In this document: positions 1 through 5,690 of the stretch, one piece after another
Layout of the letters: the number at the start of each line of letters is the position of its first letter
Position numbering within the stretch: position 1 is the first letter of the stretch
Assembly: GCA_045541975.1 (NCBI GenBank)
Contig: JAZQKB010000023.1
Coordinates: forward strand, 1-8,357
Origin: SIG452 sp045541975
GTDB lineage: Bacteria > Bacillota > Clostridia > UMGS1840
DNA: 8,357 nt
Direction: 5' to 3'
The notes under the pieces: generated by a model
Seen by the model: the letters and a program-made list of their open reading frames with translations, nothing else
What the model was told of the DNA's origin: nothing
The model's database searches: none
Position numbers and translations under genes: made by a program

Positions 1-1
1 A

Positions 2-124
2 ACCATCGACACTACCGAACAGGCTGTTGGCACTGCTTTGGAATACTCTGTATCCTTAACCACCGCAGCAACCGGTACTGTAAAAGCAATGTTACTGACT
101 GCAAACTTAGTTCCCCTGTTCTAA
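2..124 (+). CDS. C-terminal fragment of a probable secreted protein, paralogous to a module of the downstream esterase (5' partial)
   Basis: The gene enters from outside the window and ends at TAA 122-124, leaving 40 visible codons. The visible end includes TALEYSVSLTTAATG and then GTVKAMLLTANLVPLF before the stop. It lines up with residues of the esterase at 324-2423 (SFVPYSVSIPGATGDLKAMLLDENLKPVI read in pieces: YSVS, ATG, KAMLL, NL, P), so the same small beta-sandwich module closes this protein and lies internally in its neighbour. The match is clear although only about 40 residues can be compared. By analogy the missing part is probably secreted, perhaps carbohydrate-active, but nothing visible shows that. 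The gene ends before its own terminator and is therefore a separate transcription unit from the next gene. Confidence 0.75.
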   Translation, partial: TIDTTEQAVGTALEYSVSLTTAATGTVKAMLLTANLVPLF

Positions 125-173
125 AAAATTCTAAGAGATTCTAAAAGATTCTAAAAGATTCTAAAAAATTCTA
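121..173. repeat. Tandem 10-bp repeat (consensus CTAAAAGATT, 5.3 copies)
   Basis: Five consecutive decamers, CTAAAAAATT, CTAAGAGATT, CTAAAAGATT, CTAAAAGATT and CTAAAAAATT, are followed by a partial CTA. The first copy carries the stop codon of the upstream gene (TAA 122-124). Because the unit is 10 bp, TAA recurs at 132, 142, 152 and 162, which places a stop in all three reading frames. The unit length is close to one helical turn and each copy has an A-run, so the DNA may be curved. A function is not shown; slipped-strand expansion is the simplest origin. Confidence 0.9.
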
Positions 174-180
174 GCGAACT

Positions 181-221
181 AAAAAGAGGCAATCTGATAA
201 AATAATCAGGTTGCCTTTTTT
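181..221 (+). terminator. Intrinsic terminator of the 5' partial gene
   Basis: A 12-bp stem (187-198 AGGCAATCTGAT with 205-216 ATCAGGTTGCCT, one T-G wobble) encloses a 6-nt loop. It is preceded by an A-run and followed by a T-run at 216-221. It starts about 60 nt after the stop codon of the upstream gene and separates it from the promoter at 236-264. Confidence 0.92.
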
Positions 222-235
222 ATGCCTTTGAAGTC

Positions 236-264
236 TTGACTTTTCCTATCAATAATGTTATGCT
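236..264 (+). promoter_or_regulatory. Sigma-A promoter of the esterase gene (extended -10)
   Basis: The -35 box TTGACT (236-241) and the -10 box TATGCT (259-264) are separated by 17 bp. TG at 256-257 forms an extended -10 motif, which would compensate for the weak -10 hexamer. Transcription should start near 271, giving a leader of about 53 nt before the ATG at 324. Confidence 0.75.
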
Positions 265-310
265 AAAAGAACAGCAAATGGTTTTTGACAGCTTTGGAAA
301 AATTATCTAA

Positions 311-316
311 AAGGAG
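311..316 (+). promoter_or_regulatory. Ribosome binding site fixing the esterase start at 324
   Basis: AAGGAG lies 7 nt before ATG 324. The same frame is open back to a TTG at 285, but that codon has no Shine-Dalgarno sequence and would add 13 residues before the signal peptide. The ATG at 324 is therefore chosen. Confidence 0.88.
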
Positions 317-323
317 AATCCAA

Positions 324-2423
324 ATGCAAACCAAAAAGCTTATCTCTTTTATGCTGACTCTTGTCATGCTGTTATCCTGCGTGATAACTGTATCTGCTGC
401 ACCTACATGGACAGGCAGATTCAGTGATGCAACCGGTTACACCAACGGCTATGTTGGTGAAAACTATGCAATGACCACCTTTACCAAAACCAACGGCACT
501 GAATCTGTTGCAGGCGTGGACTATCAAGCATCTTCCGGTGCTCCTTTCAATGCTGACGGTTCTTTTACCATGGTTGTTGGCGACTGGGGTAAATACGAAA
601 TCGAAGTTCCCTACACCGGGGTGTACGCATTCCAGATAAAAACTCTGTGGATAGCCGGAAATAATACCACCTCCTTCAAAGTTTCCACCGAAGACGGTTA
701 CTACACAGAACAGAGCATATGGCAGACCGGTTGGACCAGCGGTTCCTATGCTGACCAGCCCATCTATTTAAAAGAAGGTAAAAACATTATCAAAGTGGAG
801 CTGACAGGTCCTAACAACTGTATCTTTGCAGCAATTGATATGGGTAGATTAGATGCAAACGGTGCCGCTTCCTCGTTGGACTTTTTAGAGTTGGTCAAAG
901 TGGAAAGTTCCACCGAACCTACTCCGACTCCTACCACCGCACCGACTCCCACTCCGACTGCTACTCCTACATCCACTCCCACCTATGTACCTGGTGATGC
1001 GGATGAATGGACCGGTAAATTCAGCGAAGTGGAATCCCACAACAACGGTTATGTGGGTGAAATTTATGCCATGACCACCTTCACCAAAACCAACGGAACT
1101 TCTTCTGTTGCAGGTGTTGACTATAAAGCATCTGCTTCTTCCCCCTTTGGTTCCAACGGTTCCTTTACCATGGTTGTTGGCGACTGGGGTCAGTATGAAG
1201 TAACTGTTCCGTACACCGGTGTTTATGCAATGCAGGTACAAACCTCCTGGATTGGCGGCTCCGGCAACGCACAGCTGATGGTAGCTGCTGACACTGGCTA
1301 TTATTCCATACACAATCTGGCTCATGCAACCTGGTCCAGCGGTTCCTATGCTGACCAGCCCATTTATTTAGAAGAAGGCACCAATGTGATTACCATTAAG
1401 TTATTGGGTGAAAACAACTGTATCTTAAGCGGCATTGACTTTGGTAAACTGGATAAAAACGGCGCAACTGCATCCTTAGATTATCTGCCTTTGGTAAATG
1501 TGAAAGAAGATAAATTTACCAATTTAAAAATCAACAGCGCTACCGGTACTGCAACTGTAACTTATCAGAAATTCTATGACAACAGTCCCGCTATGCTGGT
1601 ATTAGGTGAATTTGAAACCTACGATAAACTGGCAAATGTGAATCTGATCCAGATTAACACCGAAGAACAGGAAGTAAACTCGTTTGTACCCTATTCTGTG
1701 TCCATTCCCGGCGCTACCGGTGACTTAAAAGCAATGCTTTTAGATGAAAACTTAAAACCGGTCATCACCGAATCCGTAACCAAAGAAATCACCCGTCTGA
1801 CCGGCAAAAAAGTATCCATTTTAGGGGACAGTATTTCTACCTATCAGGGATATTCCAACAATACTGACTATAACTCCACCATTGGTAGCAACATCGTTTA
1901 CTACAACGGCTATTATCAGAATTTCAGAGACGTGAACGAAACCTGGTGGATGCAGATGATTGATGAAACCGGTATGGAACTTTTAGTAAATAACTCCTAC
2001 TCCGGCGACAAGGTTTGCGTAAACGGTATTTCCAGAGCACTTCAGCTTCACAACAACGAAAATGTGAATCCGGATGTGATCGTGGTATACTTAGGGGTAA
2101 ATGATATTATCGGCGGTTGCACTACCGCTCAATTTAGCACCAACTACAACACTATGATTTCCGGCATGAGAAACAAATATCCCGATGCAGAAATCTATTT
2201 AATGACCTTCCCCTATTTCCAGAACGCATCCGTCGGTTCCTACTGTGATATTGTGGAACAGACCGCTTCTACTTACAATTGCACCTTTGTGGACTTATAC
2301 CATGATAGCGGTATTACCTCTGCAAATGTGGCAGATCACATGGTAGACGGCTTCTTACATCCCAACTATGCCGGTATGGATAAAATTACCGATTGCTTAG
2401 TGGATGCAATGCTCGCTCAATAA
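324..2423 (+). CDS. Secreted SGNH/GDSL-family esterase with two carbohydrate-binding-like domains
   Basis: The 699-residue protein starts with a signal peptide (1-26, ending in VSAA). Two near-identical beta-sandwich domains follow at about 28-190 and 227-393. Their GDWGxYE..VPYTGVYA and G.YADQPIYL..G.N.I strands resemble CBM6/CBM35-type carbohydrate-binding modules. A Pro/Thr linker (about 197-225) joins them. A small module (about 394-485) is shared with other proteins in the window. The C-terminal SGNH hydrolase (about 490-699) shows block I GDS with nucleophile Ser503, block II NNSYSG with Gly561, block III GVND with Asn593, and block V DGFLHPN with His679 and probably Asp675. The family hydrolyses esters, often acetyl groups on polysaccharides or glycans. 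A secreted carbohydrate deacetylase is inferred, with the binding domains holding it to the polymer; the substrate cannot be read from the sequence. It has its own promoter and terminator. No anchor or dockerin is seen, so it is probably released. Confidence 0.9.
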   Translation: MQTKKLISFMLTLVMLLSCVITVSAAPTWTGRFSDATGYTNGYVGENYAMTTFTKTNGTESVAGVDYQASSGAPFNADGSFTMVVGDWGKYEIEVPYTGVYAFQIKTLWIAGNNTTSFKVSTEDGYYTEQSIWQTGWTSGSYADQPIYLKEGKNIIKVELTGPNNCIFAAIDMGRLDANGAASSLDFLELVKVESSTEPTPTPTTAPTPTPTATPTSTPTYVPGDADEWTGKFSEVESHNNGYVGEIYAMTTFTKTNGTSSVAGVDYKASASSPFGSNGSFTMVVGDWGQYEVTVPYTGVYAMQVQTSWIGGSGNAQLMVAADTGYYSIHNLAHATWSSGSYADQPIYLEEGTNVITIKLLGENNCILSGIDFGKLDKNGATASLDYLPLVNVKEDKFTNLKINSATGTATVTYQKFYDNSPAMLVLGEFETYDKLANVNLIQINTEEQEVNSFVPYSVSIPGATGDLKAMLLDENLKPVITESVTKEITRLTGKKVSILGDSISTYQGYSNNTDYNSTIGSNIVYYNGYYQNFRDVNETWWMQMIDETGMELLVNNSYSGDKVCVNGISRALQLHNNENVNPDVIVVYLGVNDIIGGCTTAQFSTNYNTMISGMRNKYPDAEIYLMTFPYFQNASVGSYCDIVEQTASTYNCTFVDLYHDSGITSANVADHMVDGFLHPNYAGMDKITDCLVDAMLAQ
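405..1503 (+). repeat. Intragenic tandem duplication, 600-bp period
   Basis: The two binding-domain coding segments (about 405-903 and 1005-1503) are in perfect 600-bp register from end to end, with no net indel. Runs such as 564-590 against 1164-1190 and 736-763 against 1336-1363 are identical at the nucleotide level. The linker at about 912-1000 belongs to the period. This is either a recent duplication or a pair kept alike by gene conversion. Confidence 0.92.
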
Positions 2424-2432
2424 ATGTTTCAC

Positions 2433-2464
2433 AAAAAAGCAACCTGAAAAGGTTGCTTTTTTTT
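2433..2464 (+). terminator. Intrinsic terminator of the esterase gene
   Basis: AGCAACCT (2438-2445) pairs with AGGTTGCT (2450-2457) across a GAAA tetraloop. An A-run before and eight T at 2457-2464 after extend the stem and form the release tract. The hairpin begins about 10 nt after the TAA at 2421-2423. Confidence 0.95.
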
Positions 2465-2482
2465 ATTCCTTTGGGAAAAGTG

Positions 2483-2511
2483 TTGACATTTGGCGAATAG
2501 CTTGGTAAAAT
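2483..2511 (+). promoter_or_regulatory. Consensus sigma-A promoter of the DUF1015 gene
   Basis: TTGACA (2483-2488), a 17-bp spacer and TAAAAT (2506-2511) match the consensus in 11 of 12 positions. The predicted transcription start is near 2518, which leaves a leader of about 30 nt before ATG 2549 and makes the in-frame ATG at 2519 unusable. Confidence 0.88.
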
Positions 2512-2530
2512 AAAGAAGATGTTTTTTAGA

Positions 2531-2538
2531 AGAAAGGA
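2531..2538 (+). promoter_or_regulatory. Ribosome binding site fixing the DUF1015 start at 2549
   Basis: AGAAAGGA lies 10 nt before ATG 2549. The in-frame upstream ATG at 2519 falls at the predicted transcription start and so cannot have a ribosome site on the transcript. The protein from 2549 begins MSFRRCDILLPKF, which is where similarity to the family should begin. Confidence 0.8.
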
Positions 2539-2548
2539 TGAAATCAAA

Positions 2549-3820
2549 ATGTCGTTTCGTCGTTGTGATATTTTATTACCGAAATTCTCAGATAATCAGG
2601 AAAAAATGAAGCAGTGGAGCGTAGTTGCCTGTGACCAATACACCTCCGAGCCTGATTACTGGCAGGAAGTGGAAAAAATAACCGAAGGTGCATACTCTAC
2701 CCTTCGCTTGACTGTTCCCGAAATTTATTTAAACGATGCGGATATTGACGAACGTATCAAAAAAACCAACGAAACTATGAAAACCTATATGGCAGAAGAT
2801 GTGTTCACTGAATACAAAGACTCCTATATCTTTGTGGAAAGAACGCTCGCAAACGGTGTAAAACGCTTAGGAATTGTAGGTAGTGTAGATTTGGAAGAAT
2901 ACGATTATACCGTTGGCTCTCAGACCAAAGTCAGAGCAACCGAAGGTACAGTTGTATCCCGTATCCCGCCTCGTCTGAAGGTGAGAAAGGATGCTCCCAT
3001 CGAACTTCCTCATATTATGCTGTTAATTGACGATGCTACTTGCGACATTATTGAATCCAACCAAAACCGTGTGGATGAATTTGAAAAACTATATGATTTT
3101 GAGCTGATGCAGAATTCCGGAAAACTCGCAGGCTACAAGCTTTCAAAAGCTGCAGCCGACGAGTTAGACGAAAAACTCAAAAAACTTGCAGATTTAACCC
3201 TTTTTAATGAAAAATACGGGGTGCAAAAGGATTCCCCTCTAGTATTCGCAATGGGAGACGGTAACCACTCCTTAGCAACCGCCAAAACAAACTACGAAAA
3301 TTTAAAGCAGGAAATCGGCGAAGAAAAAGCCAAAAACAGTCCTGCAAGATACGCTCTTTGTGAATTGGTAAACCTGCACGACAAATCTTTGGTATTTGAA
3401 GCCATTCACCGTGTGATTTTTAATGCCAAAGCAGAAGAGTTTTTAGCAATGCTTGAAAAAAACTATACCGTAAGCTATGGTGATGATGCCAAAGGTCAGT
3501 CCTTTTTGCTGGTGACCAAAGGCGAAACCAAAAAAGTAACCATCACCGATTCCAAAGAATACTTAACCGTGGCAACCGTACAGAAAAACTTAGATGAATT
3601 TATCAAAACAAACGGTGGCGAAATTGATTACATTCACGGCGAAGATGTGGTGAAAAACCTCTGTGAAAACGAATCCAATTTCGGTATTATCTTAGAAGCC
3701 ATGGACAAATCCGATTTGTACAAATCCGTAATCTTAGACGGTGCTCTCCCCCGCAAAACCTTCTCCATGGGAGATGCCTGCGACAAACGGTTCTACACTG
3801 AAGCAAGAAAAATTAAATAA
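2549..3820 (+). CDS. DUF1015 family protein (COG4198-type)
   Basis: This is a 423-residue cytoplasmic protein with no signal peptide or membrane segment. Recognisable family blocks are the N-terminal WSVVACDQYTSEPDYW (about 23-38), RATEGTVVSRIPPR (129-142), ELPHIMLLIDD (about 151-161) and the glycine motif GDGNHSLATAK (236-246). The length is normal for the family. The glycine motif corresponds to the DGHHR-type motif of many DUF1015 members, which recalls the ParB/sulfiredoxin-like fold of free-serine kinases (SbnI, SerK); in this copy the second His and the Arg are Asn and Ser. From memory, clostridial DUF1015 genes are often found beside serine biosynthesis genes. Here no such gene is adjacent, and the gene stands alone between its own promoter and terminator. 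The exact function is unknown; nucleotide-dependent amino-acid metabolism is only an inference. Confidence 0.9.
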   Translation: MSFRRCDILLPKFSDNQEKMKQWSVVACDQYTSEPDYWQEVEKITEGAYSTLRLTVPEIYLNDADIDERIKKTNETMKTYMAEDVFTEYKDSYIFVERTLANGVKRLGIVGSVDLEEYDYTVGSQTKVRATEGTVVSRIPPRLKVRKDAPIELPHIMLLIDDATCDIIESNQNRVDEFEKLYDFELMQNSGKLAGYKLSKAAADELDEKLKKLADLTLFNEKYGVQKDSPLVFAMGDGNHSLATAKTNYENLKQEIGEEKAKNSPARYALCELVNLHDKSLVFEAIHRVIFNAKAEEFLAMLEKNYTVSYGDDAKGQSFLLVTKGETKKVTITDSKEYLTVATVQKNLDEFIKTNGGEIDYIHGEDVVKNLCENESNFGIILEAMDKSDLYKSVILDGALPRKTFSMGDACDKRFYTEARKIK

Positions 3821-3838
3821 TTAATAATATAAAGTTAC

Positions 3839-3873
3839 AAAGCCTTCTGCTATCATCAGCAGAAGGCTTTTTT
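3839..3873 (+). terminator. Intrinsic terminator of the DUF1015 gene
   Basis: A perfect 13-bp stem (3839-3851 AAAGCCTTCTGCT with 3858-3870 AGCAGAAGGCTTT) has a 6-nt loop and is followed by T to 3873. It lies about 18 nt after the stop codon. Confidence 0.95.
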
Positions 3874-3897
3874 ATATTTTTTAATATAAAATAAATA

Positions 3898-3922
3898 CGG
3901 AGCGGTTTTTGTTTCCGCTCCG
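3898..3922 (-). terminator. Intrinsic terminator of the minus-strand BspA-like gene
   Basis: CGGAGCGG (3898-3905) pairs with CCGCTCCG (3915-3922) over a 9-nt loop. On the minus strand it begins 9 nt after the stop codon at 3932-3934 and is followed by a T-rich tract (TATTTATTTTA). This GC-rich stem stands face to face with the plus-strand terminator at 3839-3873, so convergent transcription is blocked in both directions. Confidence 0.8.
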
Positions 3923-3931
3923 CATTTGAAT

Positions 3932-5110
3932 TTATAACGCATCATCATAAACATTTGCTTTTGGTACCATATTTTTCCATACAAATATTTTGTATGTTTT
4001 TGCATCCGCATCTATGGGTAAATCAAAACTGGTAATATCGTTTAATTCGCACGGTTTAAAAGTAGATATCATCAATTGATTATTGTCATCATACAAACAA
4101 AGATAAGCAATCATATTTTCTTCCACATCCTCTACCGTAATATCAAAATACCAGGTTTTCGAGGAATGATAATAATCTACTGATATATCATCAAGAGGTC
4201 TCATATTCACAAATCGAATTGCATTCAATTTTGCATACTCTTCTGCATAGGAACCTTCAAATCCATAAATCGCAATATCATCGCATCGATAAAAGGCTTT
4301 TTCTCCAATAGATGTAACACTCTCTGCAATATCGATGCGTGATGCTTGAACACAACCGTAAAAAGACATACTACCAATATGTGTAATACCGTTATCAACC
4401 ACTATATCTGTGATGCTCGTTTTTTGAGAATACCACGGGATTGCCGATGTTTCGGTATAATCTTTCATTGCTCCCTTCCCTTTGATGTGAAGTGTTCCAT
4501 ATTCATACAATTCCCATTTCATTCCATTGGCATCGGTTCCATAATGGGTAATACTTGTTTTAGGGAGTAATTTTGGCTCATCAATCATCTTTGTTCCTGC
4601 TGCATCCGAAAATAATTGATGGCAGATTGAACACTCCCAATAAGTTTCCGCTATACCGTATTCATCGTAAGTGGCAGGACGCGGATCACAAGTAATCAAA
4701 TCAAGATGTTTACACTGCCAACCTGCATATATTACAGTTGGAAAAACAGACTCCTGTTGAGAATAAGAAGAAGTCGGGGGATATTTGTTTATGCATTCTT
4801 TTTCTTTATACCACCCTATAAAAGTATAGTTTTCACAAGTAGGTGTTCTCGGAGTAGTTTCCCATGCATAATAATACTCTGTCATACCATCTGATGCATC
4901 ATGATAGTATTTATAACTAATTTTAATAGCTTCGGTCGGCATGTTTGATACCAACTCATCATCTGGAGCATTGGCATCAAAATTGATATACGCTGAGCCA
5001 AGTGTACCATAGCGATCTTTTCCTGTAGAATCAATAAACATTGCGTATGAAGTACCGGTAACAAAGGATAATACAAGTACCAATGACAATAATAATTTTA
5101 ATGTTTTCAA
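3932..5110 (-). CDS. Secreted BspA-like protein with InlB-type repeat and Cys-rich motif
   Basis: The 392-residue product has a signal peptide (1-23, ending TSYA). An InlB B-repeat-like (Listeria-Bacteroides repeat) segment follows at about 40-131 (INFDANAP..., FIGWYKEKE, YAGW). Next is a short Cys/His motif with C133-H135, C141 and C160xxC163 followed by FSDAAGTK (about 133-185), a pattern common in clostridial surface proteins. A BspA-type LRR_5 region (about 188-300) carries GTLHIKGKGAM, PWY, GITHIGSMSFYGC and SVTSIGEKAFYRC. The last 85 residues form the module shared with neighbouring genes, ending KIFVWKNMVPKAN. A surface or extracellular adhesion role is inferred from the families; no enzyme domain or anchor is seen. 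The start is TTG at 5110, set by AGGAGG; the frame is open to an ATG at 5215 that would bury the signal peptide. It is divergent from the Xre regulator at 5342. Confidence 0.87.
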   Translation of the reverse strand: MKTLKLLLSLVLVLSFVTGTSYAMFIDSTGKDRYGTLGSAYINFDANAPDDELVSNMPTEAIKISYKYYHDASDGMTEYYYAWETTPRTPTCENYTFIGWYKEKECINKYPPTSSYSQQESVFPTVIYAGWQCKHLDLITCDPRPATYDEYGIAETYWECSICHQLFSDAAGTKMIDEPKLLPKTSITHYGTDANGMKWELYEYGTLHIKGKGAMKDYTETSAIPWYSQKTSITDIVVDNGITHIGSMSFYGCVQASRIDIAESVTSIGEKAFYRCDDIAIYGFEGSYAEEYAKLNAIRFVNMRPLDDISVDYYHSSKTWYFDITVEDVEENMIAYLCLYDDNNQLMISTFKPCELNDITSFDLPIDADAKTYKIFVWKNMVPKANVYDDAL

Positions 5111-5117
5111 CACATTT

Positions 5118-5123
5118 CCTCCT
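5118..5123 (-). promoter_or_regulatory. Ribosome binding site selecting a TTG start
   Basis: A perfect AGGAGG (minus strand) lies 7 nt before TTG 5110-5108. The GTG just upstream (5113-5111) would have only 4 nt spacing, and the nearby ATG (5116-5114) is out of frame and hits a stop at once. The far upstream in-frame ATG at 5215 has an AGGAG only 2 nt away. TTG 5110 gives a clean signal peptide, MKTLKLLLSLVLVLS. Confidence 0.82.
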
Positions 5124-5170
5124 ATTCTCGCACAACCATTTTTGAAAATATGAATCAATATCAAATGTGC

Positions 5171-5199
5171 AATATAATAATAAACTCTAAACAATTCAA
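5171..5199 (-). promoter_or_regulatory. Possible second promoter of the BspA-like gene
   Basis: On the minus strand TTGAAT (5199-5194), 17 bp, and TATATT (5176-5171) form a moderate sigma-A match. A transcript from here would begin near 5164 and exclude the ATG at 5215, which agrees with the TTG start. In AT-rich DNA such matches arise by chance. Confidence 0.35.
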
Positions 5200-5255
5200 T
5201 ACTAACTAATTCCATTGCTCCTAAACTCTTAAATATCGAATTATTTACGAATTAT

Positions 5256-5284
5256 ATTATAGCCCGTTTATGGGCAATTGTCAA
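5256..5284 (-). promoter_or_regulatory. Perfect-consensus sigma-A promoter of the BspA-like gene
   Basis: On the minus strand TTGACA (5284-5279) and TATAAT (5261-5256) are separated by exactly 17 bp, matching the consensus at all 12 positions. Transcription should start near 5249, giving a leader of about 139 nt. The spacer contains the inverted repeat GCCC(N6)GGGC (5262-5275). A promoter this strong normally needs a repressor if the gene is not constitutive. Its -35 box overlaps that of the divergent regulator promoter. Confidence 0.88.
5262..5275. promoter_or_regulatory. Short inverted repeat in the promoter spacer (candidate operator)
   Basis: GCCC (5262-5265) and GGGC (5272-5275) flank GTTTAT, entirely within the spacer between -35 and -10 of the minus-strand promoter. 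It is a GC-rich patch in AT-rich DNA, and protein bound here would block polymerase. Only 4 bp per arm, so chance is possible. Confidence 0.35.
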
Positions 5285-5306
5285 TATAAAACCTATAATT
5301 TATACT
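5278..5306 (+). promoter_or_regulatory. Sigma-A promoter of the Xre regulator gene
   Basis: TTGTCA (5278-5283), 17 bp, and TATACT (5301-5306) match the consensus at 10 of 12 positions. The start would be near 5313, about 29 nt before ATG 5342. The -35 box shares five bases with the opposite-strand -35 of the BspA-like gene, so the two promoters cannot easily be occupied together. Confidence 0.75.
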
Positions 5307-5330
5307 AAAAATGTCAAAAATAATTATAGG
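5292..5330. promoter_or_regulatory. 9-bp inverted repeat across the regulator promoter (candidate operator)
   Basis: CCTATAATT (5292-5300) and AATTATAGG (5322-5330) are perfect inverted copies with centres 30 bp apart, about three helical turns. They bracket the -10 box and the predicted start site of the regulator gene, and the right arm abuts its ribosome binding site. This is a natural position for autorepression by the 70-residue Xre protein; binding is not shown. Confidence 0.5.
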
Positions 5331-5341
5331 GGTTTAAAAAG

Positions 5342-5554
5342 ATGATTGTTTATACAAAGTTGTGGGAAACTATGAAGAAAAAGAATGTATCACAATATCA
5401 GCTGATTAAAAAACATGGTTTTTCTACCGGTCAGCTTGACCGACTAAGAAAAAACGGAAATATCAATTCCTACACCTTAGACACACTTTGTAAAATTTTA
5501 GACTGCAAATTAGAGGATATTGCAGAGCATATTCCCGATACAAACGAAATGTAA
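5342..5554 (+). CDS. Small Xre-family (Cro/C1-type) transcriptional regulator
   Basis: The 70-residue protein is little more than one helix-turn-helix domain of the Cro/C1 type (HTH_26-like). Helices run over KLWETMKKKN, SQYQLIKKHG, STGQLDRLRKNG, the recognition region near residues 28-38, and YTLDTLCKILDCKLEDIAEHI. It has no ligand-binding or dimerisation extension, so it probably binds DNA as a simple dimer. The start ATG 5342 follows an AGGGG (5328-5332) at 9 nt. It is monocistronic, with its own promoter and terminator, and divergent from the BspA-like gene with overlapping -35 boxes. It is the only regulator in the window and the most likely controller of both divergent promoters, which is inference. 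Similar small Xre proteins occur in mobile elements and in ordinary chromosomal loci. Confidence 0.9.
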   Translation: MIVYTKLWETMKKKNVSQYQLIKKHGFSTGQLDRLRKNGNINSYTLDTLCKILDCKLEDIAEHIPDTNEM

Positions 5555-5590
5555 TTGTTTTATCTTATCTTTCTATTTCAATTCATAGCA

Positions 5591-5629
5591 AAAAATCCAC
5601 CTTAAGCTTAACGCTTAAAGTGGATTTTT
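5591..5629 (+). terminator. Intrinsic terminator of the Xre regulator gene
   Basis: AAAAATCCAC (5591-5600) pairs with GTGGATTTTT (5620-5629). An inner stem TTAAGC (5602-5607) with GCTTAA (5613-5618) is separated from it by one C/A mismatch, and the loop is 5 nt. A-run and T-run lie on opposite sides, so it could work in both directions and also stop transcripts from the minus-strand gene at 5860. Confidence 0.92.
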
Positions 5630-5640
5630 ATTTATTTTCC

Positions 5641-5690
5641 TTTCATGTTCGACACAAAAAAGTTAGACACATCAACGATGTGATTCTACA
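5641..5690. repeat. Left copy of a dispersed GTTAGACACATCA element
   Basis: Two related units stand side by side: TTTCATGTTCGACACA (5641-5656) and AAGTTAGACACATCA (5660-5674). The second is followed by a hairpin, CACATC-AAC-GATGTG (5668-5682). The second unit is identical to 7372-7386 over 15 bp. The first unit matches the minus strand of 7407-7422 at 15 of 16 positions. The copies therefore bracket the gene at 5860-7122. The sequence next to GTTAGACA recalls terminal repeats of IS3-type elements, which is only an impression, so a relic of a mobile element is possible. Confidence 0.6.

Noticed and set aside
121..173. CRISPR-like array
   Set aside because: The units are contiguous 10-bp repeats with no spacers, so this is a simple tandem repeat.
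285..323. Upstream in-frame TTG as start of the esterase gene
   Set aside because: It has no Shine-Dalgarno sequence and lies only about 14 nt after the predicted transcription start; ATG 324 has AAGGAG at 7 nt and begins a clean signal peptide.
885..1325. Minus-strand frame opposite the esterase, rich in Gly, Ser and Arg
   Set aside because: It is the antisense shadow of the Pro/Thr linker and binding domains; it has no ribosome site, promoter or recognisable domain.
2519..2548. Upstream in-frame ATG as start of the DUF1015 gene
   Set aside because: It coincides with the predicted transcription start, so no ribosome site would be on the message; ATG 2549 has AGAAAGGA upstream and fits the family N-terminus.
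5110..5250. Riboswitch in the leader of the BspA-like gene
   Set aside because: The leader of about 139 nt is AT-rich with no strong stems, no terminator before the start codon and no conserved aptamer motif that I can recognise.
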